64,000 bases of DNA from the NCBI RefSeq assembly GCF_030580935.1, contig NZ_JAUQOM010000010.1:1-64000 (forward strand), written 5' to 3'. The notes under the pieces were generated by a model. It was given only the letters and a program-made list of their open reading frames with translations. It was not told where the DNA came from and made no database searches. This document shows positions 1 through 9,260 of the stretch, in pieces; position 1 is the stretch's first letter; every line of letters starts with the position of its first letter. The translations under genes were made by a program, and so were the position numbers. The DNA is from Sphingobium cyanobacteriorum. GTDB lineage: Bacteria > Pseudomonadota > Alphaproteobacteria > Sphingomonadales > Sphingomonadaceae.

Positions 1-2
1 CG

Positions 3-21
3 CCCGCAAGGCGGGTTTTTT
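3..21 (+). terminator. Rho-independent terminator at the window edge
   Basis: A 5-bp GC stem (CCCGC at 3-7, GCGGG at 11-15) with a 3-nt loop is followed by six T residues at 16-21. It would end a plus-strand transcript entering from outside the window. The stem is short, so efficiency is uncertain. Confidence 0.6.
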
Positions 22-207
22 GCGCTCCACCGCAAACAAAAACATCACGGCAAAAAAAGCCCCGACGCAAACGCAACAGGGATTTGCTCCAGGCCCCGCC
101 AAACAACACCCCCTCGATACAGGCAAACGCACCCTGCCAAACTCGCCGTAAAGCGCGGCGTTGGAGCCGCCTGGGGGTGTTCCCCCGCATCTTCACCGAA
201 CTGGCGG

Positions 208-323
208 GTGTTGGAAAGCCAGGTTTCCTCGGATGTAGTAACATCCGTTCGTTCCGATGGAACATGGGGCAGCATCTCAACCTATTATTATAACGCCAAC
301 GAAACATCTGCCAATTCCGGCGA
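208..323 (+). pseudogene. 5' remnant in another frame, ahead of the LysM/pretoxin gene
   Basis: Read from GTG 208 this frame gives a short peptide (VLESQVSSDV, then TWGSISTYYYN) whose aromatic, YD-repeat-like style resembles the Rhs/wall-associated sequence that usually precedes such a LysM module. The frame continues to 549 but loses this character near 320, and the recognisable LysM protein then runs in a different frame. This suggests a frameshift or recombination scar joining an older Rhs-type gene to the present 3' module. The family call is weak because only about 30 residues are informative. Confidence 0.35.
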
Positions 324-2105
324 ATGGCAAGGCGTTGCATCGACCAGCGCAACGATGGCGCGGGCCTCTACGGGGCCTTCCGGGGTGGTCTGGACAGCGC
401 CGTCCCCTATGCCGATTTCGATCAGAGCTATGACCCGATCAACGGCCTCTCCTATGAGGAGGCGTGTGCCCGCTATACCGTCGCGTCCGGCGACAGCTTC
501 GAGAGCATCGCGCTTTCCGTCTGGGGCGACGCGAGCTACTGGTACTTGATTGCCGACGTCAACGGCATGTCGAGTTCGAACGATCTGGTGGCGGGGATGA
601 GCATCATCATCCCCAACAAGGTGCACAACAGCCACAACAACGCCGACACCTATCGCGTCTATGATCCCAATGAAGCGATAGGCGACCTGTTTCCCTCCGC
701 CGCCAAACCGCCGAAGAAGGCCAAGTGCGGGGTGTTCGGACAGATCATGCTTGTCGCCATCGCGGTGGCGGTGACAATCATCGCGCTGCCTTCGACGGCT
801 GGAACCAGTGTAATCTTCGGTCAGGGTCTGATAGCCGGTGCACTGGGCAGTGCGGCAAGCCAGGCGGTGGGTCTTGCAACTGGCCTGCAGAGCAAGTTCG
901 ATTTGAAGGGCTTTGCTCTCTCTGCGCTGGCTGGGGGTATCACCGCAGGCATCGGACCTAAGGGCAATATGCTGGGCCTGAATACCGGGACAGATGGTTT
1001 GTTCGGAGGGGGGTGGCTCGCGTCCGCCGGTCGCGGCATCGTATCGAGCATTGCGACGCAGGGCATCGGTGTCGCAACTGGCCTGCAAGGCAAGTTTAAC
1101 TGGGCAGGCGTGGCCACCGCGGGCATAGGGGCGGGCATAGGCAGCGTGATAGGCCGGTCATTTGCAGACGCTGCCTCGCGCTGGGCCAGCCGTGGGCAGC
1201 AATTTGTCTCCGGCATGGCAGGTGGCATCGCCGCCGCCGCAGGGGAATCGCTCATCGCCGGCAACAGCTTCGGCGACACACTCATGTCATCGCTGCCAAG
1301 TATTATAGGCAATACGGTTGGGAACTTGGCAGCAGACGCTGTGGCTGGAAATGGCGACCCGAAACGATCAGGGAAGTTTGCTCAGGCAAGCACAGGCAGC
1401 AGAACCGAAGGGCCAAGCCCCGAAGAACAGTATTTCGCTGACATAGTTGTTACGGCACGCGACCTGAAGGATGAGGCACTAAAACAAGGGCGCAGCATTG
1501 GTGACAGGATCGATCGCTTTTTCGGAACAAATATCTTTGGCGGCATCCCAATGTCGTCCTATGTCGGATTTGATAGCCCTGCCGCTGGATATACCGCGCC
1601 AATTACCAAAGGAGAACTCCTTGGCGATGCACTTATCGTGGCTCCGGCGCTGCGAGGGGCAGGTAGCCTATTGACTGTTGGAGGCCGAACCGCTGCCACC
1701 GTTGATACTGGTATCATCATCACAGAAAATCTGGGCACTGCCAGTGCAGCAAACGGCGCGCGTCTGGGGCCGCAACTTCTTGCCGAGGAAGTTGCAAACG
1801 GCCATGCTCTTGCAAAACATCTGGCAGGTGGCGAGTTTGCTCCCTTGGGGATCAGAACGAAGGCACAGTTCCAGAATTTTGTGGAAAAAATTGTAAGCAA
1901 CCCAGCCACTCCGACCAGATGCGCATCGGATGGAACAAAATATTACTTAGATGAAACAACCAGAACTATCGTAATCAGCGGATCAAGAGGTGAGGTCACT
2001 GCATTTCGGCCAGATTACGGTGTTGGATGGGAGAACTACCTAAATTCGCAAGTGCCGCGAAATGCACGACTGCCAGGGTATGACCCCGTTCCGAACGGAA
2101 GGTAA
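324..2105 (+). CDS. LysM-pretoxin polymorphic toxin, 5'-truncated (593 aa)
   Basis: The predicted protein has a LysM-like domain at about residues 47-95 (YTVASGDSFESIALSVWGD, then an IIIPNKV end), a KPPKKAKCG linker, and a long Gly/Ala-rich hydrophobic stretch at about 138-350 in which the element ending ATGLQSKF/ATGLQGKF occurs twice. A distinct C-terminal domain covers about residues 485-593. This order matches Rhs/CdiA-type secreted toxins with a pretoxin segment and exchangeable tip. The tip carries a GHALAKHL motif and later RTIVISG and TAFRPDYG, a pattern reminiscent of BECR-fold RNase toxins; that assignment is tentative. No ribosome-binding site precedes ATG 324 and coding character extends upstream in another frame, so the start is probably not native. 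The last 400 bases are visibly more AT-rich than the neighbouring catabolic genes, which fits acquisition by transfer. Confidence 0.6.
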   Translation: MARRCIDQRNDGAGLYGAFRGGLDSAVPYADFDQSYDPINGLSYEEACARYTVASGDSFESIALSVWGDASYWYLIADVNGMSSSNDLVAGMSIIIPNKVHNSHNNADTYRVYDPNEAIGDLFPSAAKPPKKAKCGVFGQIMLVAIAVAVTIIALPSTAGTSVIFGQGLIAGALGSAASQAVGLATGLQSKFDLKGFALSALAGGITAGIGPKGNMLGLNTGTDGLFGGGWLASAGRGIVSSIATQGIGVATGLQGKFNWAGVATAGIGAGIGSVIGRSFADAASRWASRGQQFVSGMAGGIAAAAGESLIAGNSFGDTLMSSLPSIIGNTVGNLAADAVAGNGDPKRSGKFAQASTGSRTEGPSPEEQYFADIVVTARDLKDEALKQGRSIGDRIDRFFGTNIFGGIPMSSYVGFDSPAAGYTAPITKGELLGDALIVAPALRGAGSLLTVGGRTAATVDTGIIITENLGTASAANGARLGPQLLAEEVANGHALAKHLAGGEFAPLGIRTKAQFQNFVEKIVSNPATPTRCASDGTKYYLDETTRTIVISGSRGEVTAFRPDYGVGWENYLNSQVPRNARLPGYDPVPNGR

Positions 2106-2109
2106 TAAA

Positions 2110-2304
2110 ATGAATGAACAAAGCACGGTTCAGGTTAATATCAGCGTTGATGAACTGCGTTACATAATTAGATGCGGAGCAGCCTTAGCACAAAATGTTC
2201 CAGTGCCTTCTCTTCCAACATATTGCGGATTTGATAAGGATCAGATCGTAAGATTTTCTGCTAAAATGCGTGATGAGTTGGAGAGGATTGGAGAAGACTT
2301 GTAG
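2110..2304 (+). CDS. Small acidic protein, candidate immunity protein (64 aa)
   Basis: ATG 2110 is chosen because GGAAGG sits 8-13 bases upstream and the gene begins 4 bases after the toxin stop codon. The protein is soluble, without a signal peptide, and ends in an acidic helix (MRDELERIGEDL). A short, AT-rich gene placed immediately after a toxin tip is the usual position of a cognate immunity gene. I do not recognise its family, so the role rests on position only. Confidence 0.5.
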   Translation: MNEQSTVQVNISVDELRYIIRCGAALAQNVPVPSLPTYCGFDKDQIVRFSAKMRDELERIGEDL

Positions 2305-2521
2305 ATTACCGAAAGTGCCTCGCACGGTCCTGCTGCCGTGAGACTGGACGGCACGCGGGCGATGTGTCTCGCAAGGGGGGTGCGGGGATCATTGAGGCGG
2401 ATTATCACCGCCTCTTGGGCCTCATGAGAATAGATCAATAATATCAATGCGATGCGCTAATCATGCTGGACCGCACCCGGCACTCGGCTAGGCTCGATCT
2501 TTCAGGGATCGAGGTGCGGAT
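2305..2521. other. Intergenic stretch with two inverted repeats
   Basis: No gene is seen. Two perfect 7-bp inverted repeats are present: GAGGCGG 2394-2400 with CCGCCTC 2408-2414 (no T-tract follows, so at best a weak terminator for the toxin/immunity pair), and CTCGATC 2493-2499 with GATCGAG 2507-2513 just ahead of the resolvase remnant, where it could be an old recombination or operator site. Confidence 0.4.
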
Positions 2522-2730
2522 ATGTTGATCGGCTATGCCAGAACGTCGACGGTCGAGCAGGTTGCGGGGCTGGAGGCGCAGGAAGTGGGCTTGTTGCAAC
2601 GGGTTGCCAAAAACTGTTCAGCGAACAGGCGTTATCGGTCGCTCAGCGCGACCAGCTTGTGGCGGGGCTGGACTTCGTGCGCGAGGGCGACACGCTGATC
2701 GTGACCCGGCTCGACCCCGCCTTGTCCGGG
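2522..2730 (+). pseudogene. Serine resolvase/invertase N-terminal remnant, frameshifted
   Basis: From ATG 2522 the frame encodes MLIGYARTSTVEQVAGLEAQ, the typical start of a small serine recombinase including the catalytic serine in the YARTST motif. Near 2610-2614 the reading frame changes and the protein continues as KLFSEQALSVAQRDQL, then FVREGDTLIVTRLD, also typical of the catalytic domain. It stops soon after. The gene is therefore broken by a small indel and by loss of its 3' part. It marks a past mobile element between two LysM-module copies. Confidence 0.75.
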
Positions 2731-3056
2731 TCCACCGCCGACTGCTGAGCGCCCTGTCCTGCACGCCCCGTCGCTGCTATCCTCGCTCCGGCTCCTTCCC
2801 ATCGTCCGCCCCCTTGCCCGACAGCACAACCGCGCCCGTCGCCCGCAAATTTCGCTCAAATTCCTCACATGCGCCATGAACGAACGTGGCGAAGTTCCGC
2901 ACCATTCCCGCCGCGTCCTCGCGCCTCCGCGTGAAGCACGTCGCCCGTTTTGCAAAACGCCACCGCCATCCCGCAACCGCACAAATATGCGCCCTGCGAC
3001 GGTGTGAACTTTGCAACTTCACAGGCTGCTGCCGGGTGGGCAGGATCGTACTGCGT
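2731..3056. other. Unassigned intergenic stretch
   Basis: Open frames exist here but none shows a recognisable domain, a ribosome-binding site or coding-like third-position use. The stretch lies between the resolvase remnant and the second LysM fragment and is probably debris from the same rearrangements. Confidence 0.4.
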
Positions 3057-3338
3057 CCAGCTACACCGTACAGGCTGGCGACACGCTGGAGGGGATCGCC
3101 CTGGCGCTGTGGGGCGACGCCAGCTTCTGGTACATGATCGCGGAGACGAACGGCCTGACCGGCAGCGATAGGCGGATCGAGGGCAGCCTGCTCGCCATCC
3201 CCTCCAAAGTCCACAACGCCCGCAACAGCGCCGACACGTGGAAAGTTTACGCTCCCAATCTCGCCATCGGCGACGCCAGCCCCATCGCGCCTGCCGCCCC
3301 CAAACCCAAAAGGGGCAAATGCGGTGCGTTCTCTTCGT
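3057..3338 (+). pseudogene. Second LysM-module fragment
   Basis: The frame encodes YTVQAGDTLEGIALALWGD, then WYMIAETNGL, IPSKVHNARNSADTW and a KPKRGKCGAF end. This aligns along its whole length with the LysM module of the gene at 324-2105 (YTVASGDSF, WYLIADVNGM, IPNKVHNSHNNADTY, KKAKCGVFG), so it is a diverged paralogous copy. Similarity ends abruptly near 3340, where the pretoxin segment should begin. The open frame continues only by chance into the 3' end of the opposite-strand rhamnosidase gene. Confidence 0.7.
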
Positions 3339-3483
3339 CAGTCTTTGAGGGCGGCCGCGACATTCCTAAACATCAAGAACTTCCGGCGCTTGCTGATCGC
3401 AATCAGGGCAATCGCCCGGATGATGGTGCGGATCACCCTGATGACGCGAAATGCCGTGCAGAATGTTTCGCCCCCGACGGGGA

Positions 3484-6400
3484 TCAGGGCGTTTCCAGTT
3501 CGATACGCACCGGCCCCATCAAGCCCGAAGGCCGGAGCGGCGCGTCGGCGGTGTATGTCGGCATGGTGGTGTAGGCGATCGGTTTCGCGCCGGGCTGGGC
3601 ATCGCCGACGAGACGGTTGACCCACAGGTTCGCGACGCGCACTTCAAGGCTGTTGCGGCCGCGCTGAACCCACTTGGTCACGTCGAGCCGATAGGGCGCT
3701 TTCCAGGCGATCCCAGCCGCTTTGCCGTTGATCAGCACCTCGGCGACGTCGCCGACCTTGCCGAGGTCGAGATAGATGCGCTTGCCCGCGCCAAAGGCAT
3801 CCGCCGGCAGCGAGACATTTTTCCGGTAGGTCGCCGTGCCGGAAAAATAGCGCGTCCCGGCGTCGCTGCTGGCCGACCAGTCGGCCGCAGGCAGCGATCG
3901 AGTCCCCGACGGCGCCCCGCGCCCCGGCTGGAAGCTGACGTCCCAATCTCCTTCGATGGAGGTCAGCATCCGCCTTTGCGACGCCGCGACGGTTCGGGAC
4001 GGTGGCACGTCCTGCCCCCCGCGAAAGACCACGAAGCCGGATTGCCGGGGCTCCAGTGTCATGGGTATGATCGTGCGACCATCTTCGATCCGATAGCTCA
4101 GGGGCGTGGAGCGGCCGGTCTCCGCATCCCAATATTCGGGAATGCCAACCGTTCGGAAACGCAGGTCCAGCTTTTCCTGATGGCCGGAGCGGCTAGTGAA
4201 ATAATAGATGTCGGACGTTGGCAGCGTGCGATGAACGAACATAACATGCGTGTCGGGTGACGGCTTGCTATGGTCGAAATCGGGAACGAGCTTCAGCGCC
4301 GCCAGAGCGGCGTTGACATCGGCCGCCTCGATGATCCGTCCGCGCCCGCTGTCCCCTCCCCATAGCCGGTCGGCCATTCGGGCGAACTCGGCGGCATCGT
4401 CGGACAGGCTGGGGGTGCCGGTGGGCTTCATGCCCGCCACGGTTGCGCCGCCGCGCACCAGCGCGTCCAGCTTTCGCAGCACGGGCAACGTCATCCGTCT
4501 GCTGGTGCCACCCAGAAAGATCAGCTTGTACCGTGCGCCGCTGCGCGCCACGATGTCCGCACCGTCATTGGCAAGCTGGTTGACCAGCGCATCGGCGTTG
4601 ACATAATCCATCCCGGTCGTCGCCGGCACATCGGCCCATAATTTGTCCTGGTAAAGCGCGGTCAGCGGCGCCTCTTCCCCGTAAAAATAGGCGACATCCG
4701 CAGCAAAACGGCCCTGTTGCAGCATATAGGCGCTGCGCGACATGTAGGAGACCCACGGCTTCGCCATCTCCGCCCATGTATCCTGGCGGTTGAAAAATTG
4801 TCCGAATATCCAGAGCGACAGGCCGGGCGCCTTTTCCGTGACCGGCTGGTGGACCGACGTGTGGATGACGGGCCGGTTGACCCCCAGCGCGAACTCCAGG
4901 TCGATCATCGGCTTGAGGTCGGCCGGGGCATAAGACCAATATTGCATGCTCGACGTCAGCGATTCGGCGGCGACGATGTTCTGGCCATAGACATGGGCGA
5001 CGGAGGCGGCGCCACGGATGTCGCCCATCAGGCGCGGGTCCGGCCCTGGCTTCTGCGTGTCGAACACCCACAAGGCCGCCATCGGGATATCCGCATGGCG
5101 CCGCATCGCCATGTCGTCACCGATGGAAGGACGGTACATTTCCAGCGCTTCGCTGTAATGGATCAGATTGCGTTTGTGCAATTCCTCGGCCAGCGTGCCA
5201 TAATGCGCCTGCGCGATCAGCTCGCTGAGCGTCTTGCGGAAATCATAGAGGAAGGCGTCGGTGCGGGCGGCCGTGTCGATGATCACGCCCGTCAGCGCCG
5301 GCAGCCAGCGTGTGGCGTCATATCCCCGGCGCCGCTGGAATTCCGGCAGCAGGCCGTCCGTCCAGTTGGCGGCGCCCGCTTCGATGCTGTCATTCACCAT
5401 CGCGCGCACGCCATTCTTGCCGATCAGGTCGGGACCGGCGGCCTGCACATAGCTGTCGAGATAGGTGTTGATGTAGCGGCGGACGGCGGACGCATCGAAT
5501 TTGTCGACTTCCAGGCCCGTCGCTTCGGGTGTGGCCGGGTGATTTTCCGTCCCGATCAACGAATAGCCGAACCGCAAGACTTTCCAGCGCCCGGCCGGGG
5601 GCGTCCAGTCGAGCGTGCCATCGGACCGGACCTTGTCGCTCACGTCCACCATGTCGGCGAGACGTGGGCCGTTGCCTGGCGCGGTTTCTATCGCATAATA
5701 ATCGGGGGCAAGCGCGAAGGCCGCCTTTTCCTCCGACCGATTGACCCGTGGTTCGGCGTGGAACGCCAGTTCTGTAACCTTCAGCGTTTTCGGAACGCTG
5801 CCGGACAGGGCGGCCACCGGGGAAAGGTCCACTCCGGCTGCCCAGGGGGAAGGAATGGGATAGGTGGGGGCGTTATGCCGGAAACGGATACGAAGCGCCG
5901 TTGCGGTCACTGCCGGAAAACTGACGGTGCTGCGCGGACTGGTCCCGGCGAAGCGGGCGACTTCACGGAAGGTCTTGCCATCCGAGCTCGCTTCCAGGAT
6001 GGGCGTGAAGGGCCCTTCGTTCGATTTGCGTTCGGACGATAGCGACAGCGTGGCCGAGCGCACCACCTGTGACTGCGTGAAATCCGCCCGGAGCCAGGCC
6101 GGATCATCGGCCGTGCCGGACGTGATCTCGATGCCTTCGGCGTAGCGGCCATCGGTGAGCGTGGCAAAGTCGGTCTGTCCCGACGACGTGGAGTAGCGCG
6201 GCATGGGCAACGCTTTGCCGCTGTCGCGATAGGCGATCGTGACGATATCGCGATAGAAGGACGGCCCCTGTTTTTCACCTGCGCCCCGCATCGTGGTGAG
6301 CAGGCTGGGCGGGTTCGTCATGTCCTGAAACGGGCCGGTGACGACCGGCGGCGGTGCCAGCTTGCCGGTAAACCGCCGGCCGCCGACGATGTCGGTTTCC

Positions 6401-6825
6401 GACCAGACCAGCTTTTTCATGCCGTCCTGGGGCTGAACCCACGGACCGCCGGTTTCGCTCCAGCCCGGCGAACTGGCGATGGCCAGTTCCAGCCCAAGCG
6501 TGTCGGCGGTTCGGGCGGCGAACCGGAAGGCCTGTTTCCATTCGGGCGTCATATAGGCCAGCCGCTTGTCGACGACCTGCGGCGTTGCAAGCTGCGCGTC
6601 GAAATTCTGCACGCCACCGATGCCGACCCTGGCCATCCACTCCAGGTCCAGCTTGATGCCTTCCTCGGTGATATTGCCGTTCATCCAGTGCCACCAGACC
6701 CGCGGGCGGGCCGATTGCGGCGGGGTCGCAAATTGATCGGAGAGGGTGTCGGCCGCGACCGGCCCTGCCAGCATCGTGAGCGCGCAAAAGCGTATGCCCA
6801 TCCAATAGCGCGTCGCGCGAGCCAT
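3484..6825 (-). CDS. Alpha-L-rhamnosidase, GH106 family (1113 aa)
   Basis: This large secreted protein would release terminal L-rhamnose from rhamnosides. The N-terminus from the chosen start (MARATRYWMG, then ALTMLAGPVAA) is a signal peptide; the start at 6825 is preferred over one at 6897 because an AGGGAGAG ribosome site lies just upstream (6831-6840). After cleavage the protein carries PRVWWHWMNGN at about residues 41-51, a hallmark of the GH106 N-terminal barrel, and it ends in a carbohydrate-binding beta-sandwich with the LINGKAAGIAWKAPYRLDV segment. It is the last gene of the minus-strand rhamnose cluster, and direct-repeat operator-like sequences at 6893-6920 suggest its own regulated promoter. 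Length is normal for the family. Confidence 0.88.
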   Translation of the reverse strand: MARATRYWMGIRFCALTMLAGPVAADTLSDQFATPPQSARPRVWWHWMNGNITEEGIKLDLEWMARVGIGGVQNFDAQLATPQVVDKRLAYMTPEWKQAFRFAARTADTLGLELAIASSPGWSETGGPWVQPQDGMKKLVWSETDIVGGRRFTGKLAPPPVVTGPFQDMTNPPSLLTTMRGAGEKQGPSFYRDIVTIAYRDSGKALPMPRYSTSSGQTDFATLTDGRYAEGIEITSGTADDPAWLRADFTQSQVVRSATLSLSSERKSNEGPFTPILEASSDGKTFREVARFAGTSPRSTVSFPAVTATALRIRFRHNAPTYPIPSPWAAGVDLSPVAALSGSVPKTLKVTELAFHAEPRVNRSEEKAAFALAPDYYAIETAPGNGPRLADMVDVSDKVRSDGTLDWTPPAGRWKVLRFGYSLIGTENHPATPEATGLEVDKFDASAVRRYINTYLDSYVQAAGPDLIGKNGVRAMVNDSIEAGAANWTDGLLPEFQRRRGYDATRWLPALTGVIIDTAARTDAFLYDFRKTLSELIAQAHYGTLAEELHKRNLIHYSEALEMYRPSIGDDMAMRRHADIPMAALWVFDTQKPGPDPRLMGDIRGAASVAHVYGQNIVAAESLTSSMQYWSYAPADLKPMIDLEFALGVNRPVIHTSVHQPVTEKAPGLSLWIFGQFFNRQDTWAEMAKPWVSYMSRSAYMLQQGRFAADVAYFYGEEAPLTALYQDKLWADVPATTGMDYVNADALVNQLANDGADIVARSGARYKLIFLGGTSRRMTLPVLRKLDALVRGGATVAGMKPTGTPSLSDDAAEFARMADRLWGGDSGRGRIIEAADVNAALAALKLVPDFDHSKPSPDTHVMFVHRTLPTSDIYYFTSRSGHQEKLDLRFRTVGIPEYWDAETGRSTPLSYRIEDGRTIIPMTLEPRQSGFVVFRGGQDVPPSRTVAASQRRMLTSIEGDWDVSFQPGRGAPSGTRSLPAADWSASSDAGTRYFSGTATYRKNVSLPADAFGAGKRIYLDLGKVGDVAEVLINGKAAGIAWKAPYRLDVTKWVQRGRNSLEVRVANLWVNRLVGDAQPGAKPIAYTTMPTYTADAPLRPSGLMGPVRIELETP

Positions 6826-6892
6826 CCGCACTCTCCCTTTTCTCACATCATTCAGGCTTGTCAAAGGCAACATGCCCCAGCTAAAAATCGTT

Positions 6893-6920
6893 TTCAATCA
6901 AATCTATTCTATTTCGATCA
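6893..6920. promoter_or_regulatory. Candidate DeoR-type direct-repeat operator before GH106
   Basis: TTCAATCA at 6893-6900 and TTCGATCA at 6913-6920 are direct repeats exactly 20 bp apart, two helical turns, in the gap between the esterase and the rhamnosidase. The same element recurs before other rhamnose-cluster genes. Assignment to the DeoR regulator at 14460-15254 is inference. Confidence 0.45.
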
Positions 6921-6938
6921 TTGGGGCGTGTGGGCTGT

Positions 6939-7916
6939 TCAATAGTGGCGGTCCAGGAATGACGTGAACAGGTTCATCCACTGGCCCGCCGGCGCATTGG
7001 AAGGGCCAACCCCAAATCCATGCCCGCCTTCTTCGAAGAGATGAAGTTCCACGGGGCGGGACGCGGCCTTCATCGCGTCGGCGAACAGGACGCTGTTCTG
7101 ATAGGGCACCGTCTGATCATCGAAGGCATGCGCCAGAAAGGCGGGCGGCGTGTCCTGTGCGACATGATCGAGCGGACTGCGCTGCCGGATCAACTGGGGG
7201 GGCGCCGCCGGACCCAAAAGGGCGTCGGTGACAAATGGCAGGCCATAGGGCGCCTGCAACGTCGTGACCGGATAGATCAGGCCAGCGATATGCGGGCGGG
7301 CGCTGAGGCTGTCGATTTGATCGCGCGGCGTGTACACCCGCTCGGCAAACCCGGTGAGCAGGCTGGCCGCGAGATGTCCGCCCGCGGAAAAGCCCAGCAC
7401 GCCGACGGTTTCGGCCGCATAGCCGTAGCGCCCGGCCAGTGATCGAACATGACGGATAGCGCGCTGGGCGTCCTGCAGCGGCACGTCCGCGCGTTTCTGC
7501 CAGCCCTCGTCGGGTAGGCGATAGACGAGGACAAATGCGGTGTAGCCCGCAGCCGTGAGGGCATCGGCAATGTCGCTGCCCTCGCCGCGAAGGGAAAGCG
7601 CCGTGTAGCCGCCGCCGGGGATGATGAGCATGGCGCGGCCATTGGGTGTCCGTGGCACGAAGACGCGCAACTCCGGGTCGCTGACCCCCCTTGCAAAGCT
7701 CGGCCCCCAGGATGCGGGCTTGGACGGGATATGGGCCGGGCCGCCGGGTGGAAGGCCCCGCCACAAGCGGATCGTCGGCGCCGCCAGCCAGCCAGGGGTG
7801 AGCGGCCCCGCGCCGTCCGGCATCTTGAGGGCGTCGCGCGCTGTCACCGACGTGGCGGATAACAATGTTGCGGCCGCTCCCAGCAAGGCGTGGCGGCGGT
7901 CTAGAGAGAATGTCAT
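6939..7916 (-). CDS. Alpha/beta-hydrolase esterase, periplasmic (325 aa)
   Basis: The protein has an oxyanion-hole PGGGY at residues 100-104, the nucleophile motif GFSAGGH with Ser177, and C-terminal FDDQTVP and GGHGFG segments that supply the acid and histidine of the triad. This is the layout of acetyl-esterase/HSL-type hydrolases. The start SLDRRHALLGAAATLL looks like a Tat-type signal, so export is likely. Lying between the transporter and the rhamnosidase in the same orientation, it probably removes acetyl or other acyl groups from rhamnosylated substrates before or after GH106 acts. The actual substrate cannot be read from sequence. Confidence 0.8.
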   Translation of the reverse strand: MTFSLDRRHALLGAAATLLSATSVTARDALKMPDGAGPLTPGWLAAPTIRLWRGLPPGGPAHIPSKPASWGPSFARGVSDPELRVFVPRTPNGRAMLIIPGGGYTALSLRGEGSDIADALTAAGYTAFVLVYRLPDEGWQKRADVPLQDAQRAIRHVRSLAGRYGYAAETVGVLGFSAGGHLAASLLTGFAERVYTPRDQIDSLSARPHIAGLIYPVTTLQAPYGLPFVTDALLGPAAPPQLIRQRSPLDHVAQDTPPAFLAHAFDDQTVPYQNSVLFADAMKAASRPVELHLFEEGGHGFGVGPSNAPAGQWMNLFTSFLDRHY

Positions 7917-7983
7917 GTCCGGGCCTTTACAATCAGGTCTGCGTTGCTTCCGCGCGCCATGAAGATGGGGGCGGCGAGAATGA

Positions 7984-9258
7984 TCATGTGGAGATTTTGG
8001 CCGAGTCCGCCGCTAGCTGCTCCAGCGACTTGCCCTCGTTGCGCGGTGCCCAGATTGCGCCGACAACGCCGCTGATCACCAGGAAGCCGGTCAGGATCCA
8101 GGCCAGTTCGGTGAAGTTGCGCGCGGCAAGCGCAGGCACGGCGAGGCTCCAGATGCCCAGACCGATACGCACGATCGCGAAGGCCAGTCCCTGGGCGGTC
8201 GATCGGATCGCGGTCGGGAACAGTTCGGAACTCCATAGCTGGAAGAAGCTTTGTGCCCCAAAGCCGCCGGCGACACCCATGATGACTATATGGATGATAA
8301 CGGCCGTCAGGGTGAAGCCGAAAATCGCCAGCACCATCATCCCGACGACGTGAAGAATGGCGGAAATGGCAAATAGCGCACGCTGGTTGACGCGATCGGC
8401 CAGACGCATGAAGACGAAGAAGATCGACAGCATGCCGACCAGGAAATAGCTGGCCGGCACCACCGTCTCGGCCCATTCGGGCAGGTTGTTCTGCGCGATC
8501 AGATAGGGGGTGAAGAAGCCGTTATATCCAGCCCACAGGTTCCACATCCCGTACATCGTCACGAGATACAGTATCGCGGCCAGATGGCGGGGGGCCAGGA
8601 CATCGGACCAGCCCGTCACCGTTCCGGTCGCCTCCGCCGCTGCCGCGCTTTCCTCCCAGCGTTCCGATTCGCGCATCCTCGATCGCAGGAAGGTGAGGGC
8701 GAGCGCCAGGGTGGCGAGGTGGATGAACAGCCAGCGAACGCCGTCGATGCCGAACGGTTTGAGGAAATAGGCGGCGGCAAGGATGGCGACCGGCCCCAGA
8801 TACCAGAGAATCTGCGCGACCCCGGAATGAGCCGCCCGTTTATGGTCGGGTGCCTGTTCGGCGATGAGCGACCAGGATGCGGGAATGTCCGCGCCCACCG
8901 CCAGGCCGACGAGCAGGAACCCGGTGATGATCATCCACGGCGCGGCCGCGAAGATCAGAAACAGCATGCCGAACGCATAAAAGAGCATATCGAACTGATA
9001 GATTTTCTTGCGGCCAAAGATGTCGCACAGGCGACCGCCGATCAGCGCACCGACGCCAGCGGAGATCGCGTTGGCGGAAAAGGCGCCGATCAGGCCGATG
9101 AAATTGTCGGACAGATCATATTGCTCTTTCCACAGCGCCAGGGCGACGGAACCCGACACGATGGACCCCGCATCGATATAGTTGGCCAGTCCGGCGATGA
9201 TCGTATTCCGCCAATGTTCCTTGCCGGTCATGGTGTCGGTATGCGTTACAGCAGTCAT
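7984..9258 (-). CDS. MFS sugar transporter, probable L-rhamnose permease (424 aa)
   Basis: About twelve hydrophobic segments are visible and the cytoplasmic loop motif GGRLCDIFGRKK is the sugar-porter signature. The start at 9258 (MTAVTHTDTM) is chosen because AGGGAAAG lies shortly upstream and the longer open frame to 9423 has no hydrophobic or conserved content. The gene follows the kinase and a 38-codon remnant in one apparent operon, which points to uptake of L-rhamnose or a small rhamnoside across the inner membrane. Substrate is inferred from context. Confidence 0.8.
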   Translation of the reverse strand: MTAVTHTDTMTGKEHWRNTIIAGLANYIDAGSIVSGSVALALWKEQYDLSDNFIGLIGAFSANAISAGVGALIGGRLCDIFGRKKIYQFDMLFYAFGMLFLIFAAAPWMIITGFLLVGLAVGADIPASWSLIAEQAPDHKRAAHSGVAQILWYLGPVAILAAAYFLKPFGIDGVRWLFIHLATLALALTFLRSRMRESERWEESAAAAEATGTVTGWSDVLAPRHLAAILYLVTMYGMWNLWAGYNGFFTPYLIAQNNLPEWAETVVPASYFLVGMLSIFFVFMRLADRVNQRALFAISAILHVVGMMVLAIFGFTLTAVIIHIVIMGVAGGFGAQSFFQLWSSELFPTAIRSTAQGLAFAIVRIGLGIWSLAVPALAARNFTELAWILTGFLVISGVVGAIWAPRNEGKSLEQLAADSAKIST

Positions 9259-9260
9259 GT

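Noticed and set aside
3340..3574. Extension of the second LysM fragment into the rhamnosidase 3' end
   Set aside because: Similarity to the LysM/pretoxin paralogue stops near 3340; the rest is an accidental open frame antisense to GH106.
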